64,000 nt of DNA from the NCBI GenBank assembly GCA_900116485.1, contig FPAX01000005.1:1-64000 (forward strand), written 5' to 3'. Shown here in pieces: positions 35,571 to 44,774 of the stretch (positions are counted from its first letter, which is position 1; each line of letters opens with the position of its first letter). This stretch comes from Selenomonas sp. GACV-9 (lineage in GTDB: Bacteria; Bacillota; Negativicutes; Selenomonadales; Selenomonadaceae). The position numbers and the translations under genes were made by a program. Under the pieces are notes generated by a model. It was not told where the DNA came from. It saw only the letters and a list, made by a program, of their open reading frames with translations, and did not search any database.

Positions 35571-36419
35571 TCAATCTAGATCGATAATCTTGCGTTGACG
35601 ACCTGCCAACTGCAGCGTTTTCGTATAGCCAAACTGCTTCGCATAATCAACAGCCTCCTGATTGTACGCGCCGCAATCCTCCGGTTTATGCGCATCCGAA
35701 GTCGTGATGATCGGCAAATCATACTTCGCCGCCAGGCGCATGAAATCCGGATACGGCGAAATCTCAGCAATCGGGTAGCGGTAGAGCGTCCCCGTATTGA
35801 CATCTACGATCATATTGGCTTTTTTGAGCGCCTTGACGGCCCGCTCCAGATACGGTGTCACATCAAAGTCCGGCAGGAACTTGAACAGGCGGATATTGAA
35901 AGGATGGCCGAGCACATCATAAAGCCCTGCCGCAGCGAGTTTCTCGATTTCCTCCGTATACCATTCATAGATATCTTCAAGCGAGTGCCGTTTCCACTCC
36001 GCCTTGATTTCCGCCGAATCATAGGCCCAACCCCGCAGGAAATGCACCGAGCCGATCACATAATCGAAGTCATAGTCCTTCAGGATATCACGGACCTTGC
36101 CCTGATCCTGGAAATTGCAGACCTCGATGCCCGTGCGCACCGTATGTGTCTTGCGCAGCTCCGCCATAAAAGCAAAATATTCGTCCAGCGTATACTTGAA
36201 CTTGTTGGATTTCAGCCACTGCTGCTGGAATTTGCCGATAAACGAATCATCAAGGACAAGATCCTCATAGTAGAGTTCTTTGAACTCAGGAAATGTATGC
36301 GAGTGCTCGGAAATGCCGATTTCCGCCAGGCCACGCGCCTTAGCTGCCGTAAAGAAACCTTCAACCCAATCCTTATCGTATGAACCCTTCTCAAAATGCA
36401 TATGGTAATCAATCTTCAT
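35571..36419 (-). CDS. PHP-domain phosphatase, histidinol-phosphatase (HisJ/HisK) family
   Basis: A 282-aa metal-dependent phosphatase of the PHP fold. Metal ligands: DYHMHFEKGSYD (HxH), EIGISEHSHTFPEF, VIGSVHFLRGW, DVLGHPFNIRLF and TTSDAHKPEDCG. It may dephosphorylate histidinol phosphate, the last phosphatase step of histidine synthesis, but no his genes are near, so another phosphoester is possible. ATG 36419 follows GGGAGG by eight bases. Confidence 0.85.
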   Translation of the reverse strand: MKIDYHMHFEKGSYDKDWVEGFFTAAKARGLAEIGISEHSHTFPEFKELYYEDLVLDDSFIGKFQQQWLKSNKFKYTLDEYFAFMAELRKTHTVRTGIEVCNFQDQGKVRDILKDYDFDYVIGSVHFLRGWAYDSAEIKAEWKRHSLEDIYEWYTEEIEKLAAAGLYDVLGHPFNIRLFKFLPDFDVTPYLERAVKALKKANMIVDVNTGTLYRYPIAEISPYPDFMRLAAKYDLPIITTSDAHKPEDCGAYNQEAVDYAKQFGYTKTLQLAGRQRKIIDLD

Positions 36420-36501
36420 CGTATCAACCTCCCCATAAAGACCTGTGCCCCCATTGTAGCATATCCTTCGCAAAAGTTACAGGTTTACACACCATCCAAT
36501 A

Positions 36502-36529
36502 GAAAAGACCTCCCCTTACGGGAAGGTCT
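36502..36529 (-). terminator. Terminator of the nirJ1-nirJ2 transcript
   Basis: AGACC(T)TCCC with GGG(G)AGGTCT around TACG, followed on the minus strand by TTTTCT; it lies just after nirJ2. Confidence 0.75.
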
Positions 36530-36537
36530 CAGATCAT

Positions 36538-37536
36538 TTATTCGCCACGACGGCCATGATACAGGCACCACGGCTCCTCGGACATATAGTCGCCATCATG
36601 ATAGTAGGCAGCGCGGGCGCGGCAGCCGCCGCAAGCGCCTTTATAATTGCAAGTGCCACAGCCACCGCTATAATCAAGCGTGCGGAGCTTTTTCAGCACT
36701 TCGCTGTTTTCCCAGATCTCATCAAAAGGCGTTTCGTGAACGTCACCGAGTTCCATATTGAGGTACGCGCAGGGCTGCACTTTGCCGCGCGGGCTGATGA
36801 TGCAGTAGGAAAGTCCTGCCAGACAGCCGCGATGGAAACGGCTCTTGTAGCCTAGCTGGTCAGCGATACGCAGGAACTGCGGCGCACAGGTCGGCTTGAG
36901 CTCGATATCGACCTCCTGCTGTTTTTTCATGATGCGCGTAAGTACGTTTTCGTACTGCTCAGCGCGCAGGGATTCTTCTTCGATAGTCTTGGCTCTCCCC
37001 GTCGGCACGAGGAAGAAGAAATGCACAGCCTTGGCCCCAAGTTCCACGGCAAAATCCACCATAGCTTCTACTTCTGCCTGATTCCAGTCCATGATGGTCA
37101 TATGGATCTGGAACGGGATGCCAGCCTCGCGGCAGTTCTTCATGCCGGCCACAGCACCATCCCAGCCACCAGGGAAATTGCGGAATTTATCATGTTTCGC
37201 CTTATCGAGGGAATCGAGGGAAATCCCCATCCCCTTGGCTCCAGCCTCTTTGAGTTTCCCGGCCACTTCCGGCGTGATCAATGTGCCGTTCGTGCCAAAC
37301 ACCGGAATCAGATGCAGGTCAGAGGCATACTTTACGAGCTCAAAGATATCCGGACGCGTCAGCGGCTCGCCGCCCGAGAAGATCATGATCTTGAACCCTG
37401 CCTTAGCAATCTCACGCAGGAGTTTCTTGGCCTCCTCGGTGTTCAGTTCCTCCTCAGCCTTGCAGCCAGCATCACGGTAGCAATGGGCACAGTACATATT
37501 GCAAGCATTCGTCGTATTCCACGAAATGATCTTCAT
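36538..37536 (-). CDS. nirJ2: NirJ2-type radical SAM/SPASM protein (AhbD-like haem synthase candidate)
   Basis: A 332-aa radical SAM enzyme: CNMYCAHCYRDAG supplies the CxxxCxxC cluster, FSGGEPLTRPDIFE the SAM strand, and the C-terminal SPASM-like region (CLAGLSYCIISPRGKVQPCAY, then CGTCNYKGACGGCRARA) an auxiliary cluster. The sequence follows the NirJ2 pattern (SWNTTNACNMYC...). No cd1 nitrite reductase is here, so the likely role is the siroheme-dependent Ahb pathway: oxidative decarboxylation of Fe-coproporphyrin to haem b (AhbD). It starts one base after the NirJ1 stop. Confidence 0.85.
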   Translation of the reverse strand: MKIISWNTTNACNMYCAHCYRDAGCKAEEELNTEEAKKLLREIAKAGFKIMIFSGGEPLTRPDIFELVKYASDLHLIPVFGTNGTLITPEVAGKLKEAGAKGMGISLDSLDKAKHDKFRNFPGGWDGAVAGMKNCREAGIPFQIHMTIMDWNQAEVEAMVDFAVELGAKAVHFFFLVPTGRAKTIEEESLRAEQYENVLTRIMKKQQEVDIELKPTCAPQFLRIADQLGYKSRFHRGCLAGLSYCIISPRGKVQPCAYLNMELGDVHETPFDEIWENSEVLKKLRTLDYSGGCGTCNYKGACGGCRARAAYYHDGDYMSEEPWCLYHGRRGE

Positions 37537-37537
37537 C

Positions 37538-38725
37538 TTATCTGCCCTCCGTCAAACCGATTTCTTCATCCGTAAGGTAGCAGGAGGGATCCGACTCCCA
37601 GAAATCGCCCGTGACCGCCTCGGCCCGCGTGCGGAAATTGCCGTTGCAGTTGTCGAGCCATTTGCACTTGGCACAACGGCCTTTGAGCAGCGGCTTGCGG
37701 TCCTTGAGGCCTGCCATGATCGGATTCGAGACATCCGACCAGATATCACCGAACTTGCGCTCACGCACATTGCCAAAGGTATGGTGCTGCGTGAACTGAT
37801 CCGGATGCACATACCCCAGCGGATCGACCTCGCCGAAGGCGATGCCTGAGCGGTTGCCGCCATTCATCGCAATGTACTTCTTGATCTGGGCAGCTACCTC
37901 ATCCTCACCAGCAGCCAGTGCCTTGAGATACATGTAGACGCCATCGCAGTGATTGTCGACGGTCAGGATTTCCTTCTCCAGGCCGCGCTCCTCGAAGTCC
38001 TTGGTGCGACGGATAATCGTATCCATTGCCCGGCGCGACTCATCTGCCGTGACGTCCTGATCCACCATATGCTCACCACGGCCCGAGTAGACCAGATGAT
38101 AGAAGCAGACACGATTGATATTCTCGCGCTCAATGAAATCGAAGATATTATCGAGCTCCTTGATGTTGTGATGATTGATTGTAAAGCGAAGGCCGACGCG
38201 CTGACCGACAGCTACACAGTTCTTGATGCCCTGCATGGCCTTTTCGAAGGCACCATCGACACCACGGAACTTATCGTTGACATCCTTGAGTCCGTCCAGC
38301 GAGATGCCGACATAGCCCACGCCGATATCCTTGATGCGCTGCGCGACCTCCCGCGTAATCAGCGTGCCATTCGTCGACAGGGTCGGACGCACGCCTTTCT
38401 GCTGCGCATACTCAGCCAGCTCAAAGAAATCTGGACGGATCAGCGGCTCACCGCCCGAGAACAGCAGCACCGGCACATGGAACTCTGCCAAATCATCGAT
38501 GAACTTCTTGGCCTCAGCCGTCGTCAGTTCATCCTTGTACTTCTGCGCATCCGAGCCCATATAGCAATGCATGCATTTGAGATTGCAGGTCTTCGTGGAA
38601 TTCCAGACAACGACCGGCCCCATCCCTTCCGCTGCTCCATTGCGCATCGTATGGGCATTCTTCGTATACCGCAGGCCATCGCCAAAATAATCGCGGGCAA
38701 ATAAAAGCTTCGTTACACTGATCAT
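37538..38725 (-). CDS. nirJ1: NirJ1-type radical SAM/SPASM protein (AhbC-like)
   Basis: A 395-aa radical SAM enzyme beginning MISVTKLLFARDYFGDGLRY, a NirJ1 hallmark. The cluster motif is CNLKCMHCYMG, SAM strand LFSGGEPLIRPDFFE, and the C-terminal cluster cysteines are in GRCAKCKWLDNCNGNFR. AhbC removes acetate side chains from didecarboxysiroheme to give Fe-coproporphyrin, and this protein probably does so here. ATG 38725 lies 11 bases past AGGAG. The preceding gene is a TetR regulator 40 bases upstream in the same direction. Confidence 0.85.
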   Translation of the reverse strand: MISVTKLLFARDYFGDGLRYTKNAHTMRNGAAEGMGPVVVWNSTKTCNLKCMHCYMGSDAQKYKDELTTAEAKKFIDDLAEFHVPVLLFSGGEPLIRPDFFELAEYAQQKGVRPTLSTNGTLITREVAQRIKDIGVGYVGISLDGLKDVNDKFRGVDGAFEKAMQGIKNCVAVGQRVGLRFTINHHNIKELDNIFDFIERENINRVCFYHLVYSGRGEHMVDQDVTADESRRAMDTIIRRTKDFEERGLEKEILTVDNHCDGVYMYLKALAAGEDEVAAQIKKYIAMNGGNRSGIAFGEVDPLGYVHPDQFTQHHTFGNVRERKFGDIWSDVSNPIMAGLKDRKPLLKGRCAKCKWLDNCNGNFRTRAEAVTGDFWESDPSCYLTDEEIGLTEGR

Positions 38726-38765
38726 TACTTCGTACACTCCTAAAAATTACATCATCATACACACA

Positions 38766-39386
38766 TCAGTTGCCAGAATTCTCCACACAAACGCCATCGA
38801 GCAGCAAGCACGTCTTCATCGCCACATTCTCCTGGAACGAAAGGTTGAGCTTGCTGAACGCCGCTGCCTGATAAATCGAATGGAACATCTCGGCTATAAG
38901 CTCCGGCGGCACATCATTGCGCACCTCACCCCTTTCCTGACCTTCCCGCAGGATACGCTCAAAGATTACCTTGAACCCTGGCGAAAGGACCTTCGTCTGC
39001 TTATCGCTCCCCTCCGGCAGGCCGGAATGGTCAGCTGCCGACAAAAACAGCGGCAGCACATAGCGGTTCTTGTCCAGGAAGGCCGCCGTGATGCGGCAGC
39101 CAGCCTCCAGGAGGTCTCTGGCCGGCCGGTTCTGGGCGCGCAATTCCTTCAGCTCCGTTGCCACCTCGCGCACCATTTCCTGCATCAGCTGGACAAGGAT
39201 TTCCTCCTTGGACTGAAAGTAATTGTAGAACGTTCCGATGCCCAGATCCGCGGCATTCATGATATCTGCTACGGAAGTCTCCTTGAATCCCTTGTGGCTG
39301 AACTGCTCCACAGCCGCAGCAAGGATGGCCTGGCGAGAGAGCATTTTCTTCCGCTCCCGGCGCCCCATCTTCTCCTCCATCTCCAT
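38766..39386 (-). CDS. TetR/AcrR-family transcriptional regulator
   Basis: A 206-aa repressor with the classic N-terminal helix-turn-helix (SRQAILAAAVEQFSHKGFKETSVADIMNAADLGIGTFYNYFQSKEEI at ~18–65) and a divergent ligand-binding half. Its position directly ahead of nirJ1 in the same transcript suggests control of haem synthesis, but no operator was recognised. MEMEEKMGRR is the most upstream start; MGRRERKK is possible. Confidence 0.85.
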   Translation of the reverse strand: MEMEEKMGRRERKKMLSRQAILAAAVEQFSHKGFKETSVADIMNAADLGIGTFYNYFQSKEEILVQLMQEMVREVATELKELRAQNRPARDLLEAGCRITAAFLDKNRYVLPLFLSAADHSGLPEGSDKQTKVLSPGFKVIFERILREGQERGEVRNDVPPELIAEMFHSIYQAAAFSKLNLSFQENVAMKTCLLLDGVCVENSGN

Positions 39387-39568
39387 CGCTCTCCTAACTA
39401 TGCCTGCATTTTGTATTAATGCTCATTCTATATTATCGTTCTCTTTTATTATAATCGAAAACTATTTCGCTGAAAAGAGAAAAATGAACTATATTCATAA
39501 TTTTACCAACAACTGCATCCACCAGAAAACAACCGAAAAAAATTTTTAAAAGAAATCACAAAAAACTG

Positions 39569-39597
39569 TTGACATATTCCCCTGCCAGTGATATTAT
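39569..39597 (+). promoter_or_regulatory. Promoter of tRNA-Arg copy 1
   Basis: TTGACA, 17-bp spacer, TATTAT with TG two bases before the hexamer. The start would be near 39604, about 40 bases ahead of the tRNA. Confidence 0.75.
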
Positions 39598-39644
39598 AAT
39601 ATTCGTTGATTGCGACAGCGATCAGCGAACAGAATATCAACCAT

Positions 39645-39722
39645 GACTCAGTAGCTCAGCTGGATTAGAGTATTTGACTACGAATCAAAGGGTCGGGGGT
39701 TCGAGTCCCTCCTGGGTCACCA
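39645..39722 (+). tRNA. tRNA-Arg (anticodon ACG), copy 1
   Basis: Acceptor GACTCAG/CTGGGTC, anticodon loop CTACGAA giving ACG, T-arm GGGTTCGAGTCCC, encoded CCA. 78 nt, identical to the minus-strand copy at 48541–48618. Confidence 0.96.
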
Positions 39723-39734
39723 TTTTGACTGACA

Positions 39735-39767
39735 AGTCCTTATTCCTTCGGGATAAGGGCTTTTTTG
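39735..39767 (+). terminator. Terminator of tRNA-Arg copy 1
   Basis: AGTCCTTATTCC pairs with GGGATAAGGGCT (one G-U), followed by six T. Confidence 0.85.
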
Positions 39768-39788
39768 TTTTTCCAGACTGAACACAGC

Positions 39789-39832
39789 AAAAACGTGGCT
39801 ATTGCACCATACCAGGCAATAGCCACGTTTTT
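39789..39832. terminator. Bidirectional terminator between tRNA-Arg and metQ
   Basis: A 17-bp perfect stem (AAAAACGTGGCTATTGC and its complement) with a 10-base loop. A and T runs on both sides allow termination of metNIQ on the minus strand. Confidence 0.85.
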
Positions 39833-39837
39833 GTTAT

Positions 39838-40656
39838 CTATTTCTCTTCGGGGACATACCAAAGCCCCTTATTGTTTTTCTGCATGTACTCTTTGAACTC
39901 CACCGAATGATAGGCATCAGCGATATCCTTGACCCACTTGGCATCCTTGTCTTTCTCACGCACCACGAGCTGGAGCAGCAGGTGCGGCAGGATGTCTTCG
40001 GTCAGCAAGGCAGTCTGCGGATTGATTTTGGCATTATAGACAATCGATCCCGTGATCACGATGAAATCGAAATCCGTGCGCACGGCAGGGATGTTGAGGG
40101 ACTTCATCTCCGTGAAGCGCAGATTATACGGATTTTCAATGATATCAGCCTGGGTTACCGTCGACAGGTCTTTCTGGGGATTGAGCTTTATCCAGCCAGC
40201 CTTCTGCAAGAGTGCATAGGCGCGGGCAGTATTGGCCGCATCATTGGGCACCGCGATATGGTCGCCGGCGGCAATCTCCTTCAGGTCCGACTTCTTGCCA
40301 GGGTAAATCCCTGCCGGCACCGTGGGAATCGGCGTGATAGCTGCCAATTTGCCCCCCTGCTTCTGATTGAAGTTTTCCATATAGGCCGTGTGCTGCTCGA
40401 CATTGAAATCCACCTCGCCATCGTTGAGCACCACATCCGCCTGCAATAGATCCGACATATCCTTTCCGACCAGCTTATAGCCCTTCGCTTCCAGGATCGG
40501 CTTCACGCCCTGTTCAAACAGTTCCGAGTATGGCCCCTGGGATTTGCTGTATACCAGTTCTTTCTTGTCCGCACCATTATCGCTCTGCGAGCCGCAGCCT
40601 GCTGCCAGTAAAGCCGTAATCGCCAAAGCGGCTGCTATCCATTTTCTAAGTTTCAT
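39838..40656 (-). CDS. metQ: D-methionine-binding lipoprotein
   Basis: Substrate-binding lipoprotein (272 aa) of the MetNIQ ABC importer. Signal peptide with lipobox LLAAGC; NlpA-family blocks include VLNDGEVDFNVEQHTAYMENFN, ITPIPTVPAGIYPGK and IAVPNDAANTARAYALLQKAGWIKL. Operon order is metN-metI-metQ after an M20 amidohydrolase, a common arrangement for uptake of methionine derivatives. Preceded by an AAGGATGATAA stretch. Confidence 0.93.
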   Translation of the reverse strand: MKLRKWIAAALAITALLAAGCGSQSDNGADKKELVYSKSQGPYSELFEQGVKPILEAKGYKLVGKDMSDLLQADVVLNDGEVDFNVEQHTAYMENFNQKQGGKLAAITPIPTVPAGIYPGKKSDLKEIAAGDHIAVPNDAANTARAYALLQKAGWIKLNPQKDLSTVTQADIIENPYNLRFTEMKSLNIPAVRTDFDFIVITGSIVYNAKINPQTALLTEDILPHLLLQLVVREKDKDAKWVKDIADAYHSVEFKEYMQKNNKGLWYVPEEK

Positions 40657-40684
40657 GATTTATCATCCTTTCCCCAACATAATG

Positions 40685-41344
40685 TCAATGACCGCGGGCT
40701 TTCGCCGCAAAGAAATTTCCTGCCGACTGGATCAGCTGTACGAACACCACGAGGACAATGACCGTAAACAGCATCAACGGAAAATTCATGCGCTCGTAGC
40801 CATAAGTCAGTGCCAGATCTCCTACACCGCCAGCACCGATAGCCCCAGCCATGGCCGTGGCCCCTAGCAAACCAATCGTCCCCGTCGTCACCGATAAGAT
40901 CAGCGAGCCCTTAGCCTCCGGCAGCAGGAAATACCAGATGGTTTCCCAGTAGGATGCGCCCATTGATTTGGCCGTTTCAAATATTCCCGGGTTGACCTCC
41001 AAAAACGAATTTTCGAACAGCCGGGCCAGGTACGGCGTGATGAATACCACCAAGGGCACCAGTGCCGCCGTGGTACCGATGCGCGTTCCCACGATCAGTT
41101 TCGTCAACGGCAGGATAAAGACCAGCAAGATGATAAACGGCACACTGCGTATGGTATTTACCACCGAATTCAAAAGCACATAGATGCGCCGGTTCGGAAC
41201 AAGTCCCTGCTGGCGGCTCACCACCAAGGTTACGGCAATGAGCAGTGCCAATATCGAGCCAATGGCCAAGGCCACAAAGACCATGTATAAGGTCTGCTCT
41301 GCCGACAACAAGAGCTGTTCCGGTGATACTCCTAAATCCATCAT
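40685..41344 (-). CDS. metI: Methionine ABC transporter permease
   Basis: A 219-aa permease with five or six helices and the EAA-loop sequence LEVNPGIFETAKSMGASYWETIWYF, followed by LGATAMAGAIGAGGVGDLAL. It forms the membrane channel with MetN and MetQ. Its ATG overlaps the metN stop by four bases. Confidence 0.93.
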   Translation of the reverse strand: MMDLGVSPEQLLLSAEQTLYMVFVALAIGSILALLIAVTLVVSRQQGLVPNRRIYVLLNSVVNTIRSVPFIILLVFILPLTKLIVGTRIGTTAALVPLVVFITPYLARLFENSFLEVNPGIFETAKSMGASYWETIWYFLLPEAKGSLILSVTTGTIGLLGATAMAGAIGAGGVGDLALTYGYERMNFPLMLFTVIVLVVFVQLIQSAGNFFAAKARGH

Positions 41345-42363
41345 ACTGCCACCTCCTGCCAGACTACTTCATGACGATCCAAATATTCGGTTGTAGCAGC
41401 CAGAGACTTTTCCGAGCCAATAAATTTCACAATGAATATCCCCAATACCACATGCTGCAGTTCCGTTACAGCGGCAAATAAGACACTGCTTTCCACCGGT
41501 ATCCGGCGATTTATGCTGTAGAGGATATTTTCTTTGGCCACATTCCCCTGGAACCGGAGCTTGAGCAATTTATACGCCCGCTCCTCCTGCTGCAAATCTG
41601 CCACCAAGCTTTCCGGCAAAGCATCGGGAATGACTGTCCGCACAAATCGCTGGGTAATCGGCCGCTGCGGATTGCCAAACACGTCGAGCACCGCTCCCTG
41701 TTCCACGATTTGGCCGTTCTCCATCACCGCCACCCGGTTGCAGATGCGCTGCACGACTTGGATCTGATGGGTAACCAGGATAATGGTGATCCCCAGCTGC
41801 TGGTTGATCTGTGCCAATAGCTGCAAAATGGATTCCGTGGTGTCCGGGTCCAGTGCACTAGTCGCCTCATCACAGAGCAGGATTTCCGGATTCGTGGCCA
41901 AAGCCCGGGCAATTCCCACCCGCTGTTTCTGTCCACCAGAAAGCTGCCAGGGATAGGCATCCTTCTTGCCCGCGAGCTCTACGAAGGCCAACAGTTCCTC
42001 CACCCGCGCAGCTATCTGTGCCGCCGGTGTATGATTGAGCCTTAAAGGAATGGCAATATTTTCATAGACCGTACGCGATTCCAGCAAGTTGAACTGCTGG
42101 AATATCATGCCGATCCGCTTGCGCACCCCACGAAGTTCCCCCTCTGTGTAATCGCTCAGCTTGCGTCCATCCAGCTTGACATAGCCCTGATCTGGCACCT
42201 CCAGCGCATTGACCATCCGCAGCAGCGTGGATTTCCCAGCGCCACTGAACCCGATGATCCCCCAGATCTGCCCTTTCTCTATCGTAAGCGACACATCCCG
42301 CAAAGCCTCCACAGTCTGTACATCACTCACAAAGCGCTTGCTGACATGCGAAATCTCAATCAT
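41341..42363 (-). CDS. metN: Methionine ABC transporter ATP-binding protein
   Basis: A 340-aa ABC ATPase: Walker A GFSGAGKSTLLRMVN, signature LSGGQKQRVGIARAL, Walker B LLCDEATSALD and switch His in VTHQ. The final ~75 residues form the NIL/ACT-like regulatory domain of MetN, which senses methionine. The reading frame extends upstream inside the M20 gene, but MIEISHVSKRF at 42363 is the proper start, overlapping that gene's stop by eight bases. Confidence 0.94.
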   Translation of the reverse strand: MIEISHVSKRFVSDVQTVEALRDVSLTIEKGQIWGIIGFSGAGKSTLLRMVNALEVPDQGYVKLDGRKLSDYTEGELRGVRKRIGMIFQQFNLLESRTVYENIAIPLRLNHTPAAQIAARVEELLAFVELAGKKDAYPWQLSGGQKQRVGIARALATNPEILLCDEATSALDPDTTESILQLLAQINQQLGITIILVTHQIQVVQRICNRVAVMENGQIVEQGAVLDVFGNPQRPITQRFVRTVIPDALPESLVADLQQEERAYKLLKLRFQGNVAKENILYSINRRIPVESSVLFAAVTELQHVVLGIFIVKFIGSEKSLAATTEYLDRHEVVWQEVAV

Positions 42364-43510
42364 GCTGCCACACCTCCTGCCTAAGTGCCTCCACTGCCAA
42401 ACGTGCCATATATGCCGCGGCGGGATAAAGCGCCTGCGGATTGGCAACGAACTTCGGATTATGGTTGACCGGTCCCAGCCCGGTACCGATGAGGGAAAAC
42501 ATCCCGGGGATATCATCCAGATAATAGGCAAAATCCTCACCGCCCAACGATGCTGCTGCTTGACGCACGGTAAGGCCTGCCTTCTGTGCCGTTTGCCGGG
42601 CAAAACCATAGAGCTTCGCATCGTTGCTGGTCACTGGCGGGCCAGCTGTATACCGGACCTTGGCCGTCCCGCCAAAGGTCGCTGCCACGCCCTGCGCGAT
42701 TTCCTCCAGCCGCCGCTGGATAAACGCCCGTGTCTCCGGCGTCTGGGTACGGACAGTTCCCTCCAGCTGCACTTTGCCTGGGATGACATTCCAAGTGTTG
42801 CCGCCATGGAACTGGGTGACGGTAACTACCGCTGCCTCCAGCGGACTTGCATTGCGGCTGACGATGCTTTGCAAACTGGTAACAAAGGTCGCTCCCATGA
42901 GTATCGTGTCGCTTCCTCTCTCCGGATGCGCCGCATGAGCTCCCTTACCTTGGAATTCCACGTTAAACCGGTCAACAGCTGCCATAACCGGCCCTGTCAT
43001 CAGCCCAACTTCTCCCACCGAAAACAGCGGTGACGTGTGCAAGCCAAAAATCGCCTGAACACCAGCCAGCACGCCTGTTGCCAAAATCTTTTTTGCTCCG
43101 CCCGGTGCTTCTTCTGCTGGCTGAAAGATAAGCAGCACCTTTCCAGGAAGCTGTGCTTCCTGCTTTTTCAGCAACAAAGCGGCGCCTAAAACAGCGGCGG
43201 CATGAAAATCATGTCCACAGGCGTGCATCTTCCCTGCCTGCTGCGACTGGTAAGGTAAATCCGTCTGCTCGGAAATCGGCAGCGCATCGATATCAGCCCG
43301 CAAGGCTATCAGCGGTTCTCCCTGACCGACTTCAGCCACGAGACCAGTATCGAGCTGCAGATCGAGGATGTGGATTCCTGCCGCAGTCAATATTTCCCGC
43401 AAATGTTCCGTCGTCTCATATTCCTCATACGACAATTCCGGATGCTGATGCAGCCAGTAAAACGTCTCGGCAATCTGTTGCTTTATATCATCATGAACAC
43501 GATCCGGCAT
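42356..43510 (-). CDS. M20-family amidohydrolase (N-acyl-amino-acid hydrolase type)
   Basis: A 384-aa zinc peptidase of the HipO/IAA-amino-acid hydrolase group. Metal ligands and catalytic Glu are visible in ACGHDFHAAAVLG, FQPAEEAPGGAKK and the distal LGGEDFAYYLDD; the dimerisation domain occupies the middle (FNVEFQGKGAHAAHPERG). First gene of the metNIQ operon, so it probably frees methionine from an N-acylated or related imported substrate. No S-box or other riboswitch is seen in the leader. Confidence 0.87.
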   Translation of the reverse strand: MPDRVHDDIKQQIAETFYWLHQHPELSYEEYETTEHLREILTAAGIHILDLQLDTGLVAEVGQGEPLIALRADIDALPISEQTDLPYQSQQAGKMHACGHDFHAAAVLGAALLLKKQEAQLPGKVLLIFQPAEEAPGGAKKILATGVLAGVQAIFGLHTSPLFSVGEVGLMTGPVMAAVDRFNVEFQGKGAHAAHPERGSDTILMGATFVTSLQSIVSRNASPLEAAVVTVTQFHGGNTWNVIPGKVQLEGTVRTQTPETRAFIQRRLEEIAQGVAATFGGTAKVRYTAGPPVTSNDAKLYGFARQTAQKAGLTVRQAAASLGGEDFAYYLDDIPGMFSLIGTGLGPVNHNPKFVANPQALYPAAAYMARLAVEALRQEVWQHD

Positions 43511-43554
43511 AAGCCCGCCCCCTTATTCATACTTATCATATATGTTATGTCTAT

Positions 43555-43582
43555 ATAATAGCATATTATTCCTCCTTGTCAA
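43555..43582 (-). promoter_or_regulatory. Predicted promoter of the amidohydrolase–metNIQ operon
   Basis: Minus strand: TTGACA (43582–43577), 16-bp spacer, TATTAT (43560–43555). Confidence 0.65.
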
Positions 43583-43746
43583 CATTTTTATAGTAAAAAT
43601 GTTTAATTTTGTTAAATAATGTAAATCACAATCATAGATAACAGCTTATCCTGTATTTTTTTCGGCCATTTTTCAGCTGCTCAATATTGACTTTTATGAA
43701 AATCAGCTGTAACATTGTAAACAATCTACGAAAGGAAGGCATTTAT

Positions 43747-44715
43747 ATGAAATCATTAGAAAGACTTAGTGCATTCATCTCCAAGTACATGGCTGTTTTC
43801 GTCATTCTCGTGGCAGCCATCGCCCTCATCCAGCCCTGGACATTCAAATGGGCGGCACCGAAGATTACCATCCTGCTCGGCATCGTCATGTTCGGCATGG
43901 GCATGACCCTGCGCCTGCGCGACTTCAAGCTCGTTTTCCAGCGCCCCAAGGATGTCTTTGTCGGCGCCTTGGCCCAGTTCACGATCATGCCGGCACTGGC
44001 CTGGCTGCTCGCCAAAGGCTTCGGCCTGCCGCCAGAGCTTGCCGCAGGCGTCATCCTCGTCGGCACCTGCCCGGGCGGTACCTCTTCCAACGTCATGACC
44101 TATCTTGCCCGCGGTGATGTCGCCCTTTCCGTCTCCATGACGATGACTACCACGGTGCTTGCGCCGATCGTCACGCCGCTCCTTACCTGGTGGCTGGCTG
44201 GCGAATGGGTCGAGATTTCCCTGGCCGCCATGATGATGTCCATCGTGCAGGTGGTCATCCTGCCGATTGTCCTCGGCATCGTCATCAACAGTTTCTTTGA
44301 AGAAACCGTACAGAAAATCGTCAAGCTCCTGCCGCTTGTTTCCGTTGTGGCCATCGTGCTGATTGTCGGCGGTGTCGTGGCCGTAAGCTCCCAGCGCATC
44401 CTAGAAACCGGCCTGCTGATCATGCTCGTCGTCATGCTGCACAACCTGCTTGGCTACAGCATCGGTTTCCTCATCGCCAAGGCACTCCATATGAACGTGG
44501 CCAAGGCTAAGGCAATCTCCATCGAGGTCGGCATGCAGAACTCCGGTCTTGCTACCTCCCTTGCCATGCTGCACTTCGGTGCCGCCGCAGCTATCCCAGG
44601 CGCCATCTTCAGCGTCTGGCACAACATCTCCGGCTCGCTGGCTGCCAACTATCTTTCCAGCCACATGAATAAGGAGCCAGAAACTCCCACCTACGAAACT
44701 GCCAACGCAGACTAA
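43747..44715 (+). CDS. Bile acid:sodium symporter (BASS) family transporter
   Basis: A 322-aa carrier with about ten helices. It has the SBF family blocks GIVMFGMGMTLRLRDFKLVF, LVGTCPGGTSSNVMTYLARGDVALSVSMT (the sodium-binding X-motif) and IEVGMQNSGLATSLAMLHFG. Bacterial members move pyruvate, pantoate or other organic anions rather than bile acids. AAGGAAGG precedes ATG 43747 by seven bases; earlier ATGs lack a site. Confidence 0.88.
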   Translation: MKSLERLSAFISKYMAVFVILVAAIALIQPWTFKWAAPKITILLGIVMFGMGMTLRLRDFKLVFQRPKDVFVGALAQFTIMPALAWLLAKGFGLPPELAAGVILVGTCPGGTSSNVMTYLARGDVALSVSMTMTTTVLAPIVTPLLTWWLAGEWVEISLAAMMMSIVQVVILPIVLGIVINSFFEETVQKIVKLLPLVSVVAIVLIVGGVVAVSSQRILETGLLIMLVVMLHNLLGYSIGFLIAKALHMNVAKAKAISIEVGMQNSGLATSLAMLHFGAAAAIPGAIFSVWHNISGSLAANYLSSHMNKEPETPTYETANAD

Positions 44716-44725
44716 GACAAAAATA

Positions 44726-44766
44726 AATGAGGCTATTGCATCGATGCGATGCAATAGCCTCATTTT
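44726..44766. terminator. Bidirectional terminator between BASS and cupin genes
   Basis: AATGAGGCTATTGCATCG with the matching downstream arm CGATGCAATAGCCTCATT (a near-continuous perfect palindrome), with A and T runs on its flanks. Confidence 0.85.
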
Positions 44767-44774
44767 GTTTTGTC

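Noticed and set aside
43511..43690. SAM riboswitch (S-box) ahead of the amidohydrolase–met operon
   Set aside because: No conserved S-box helices or terminator hairpin; the leader is short and AT-rich.
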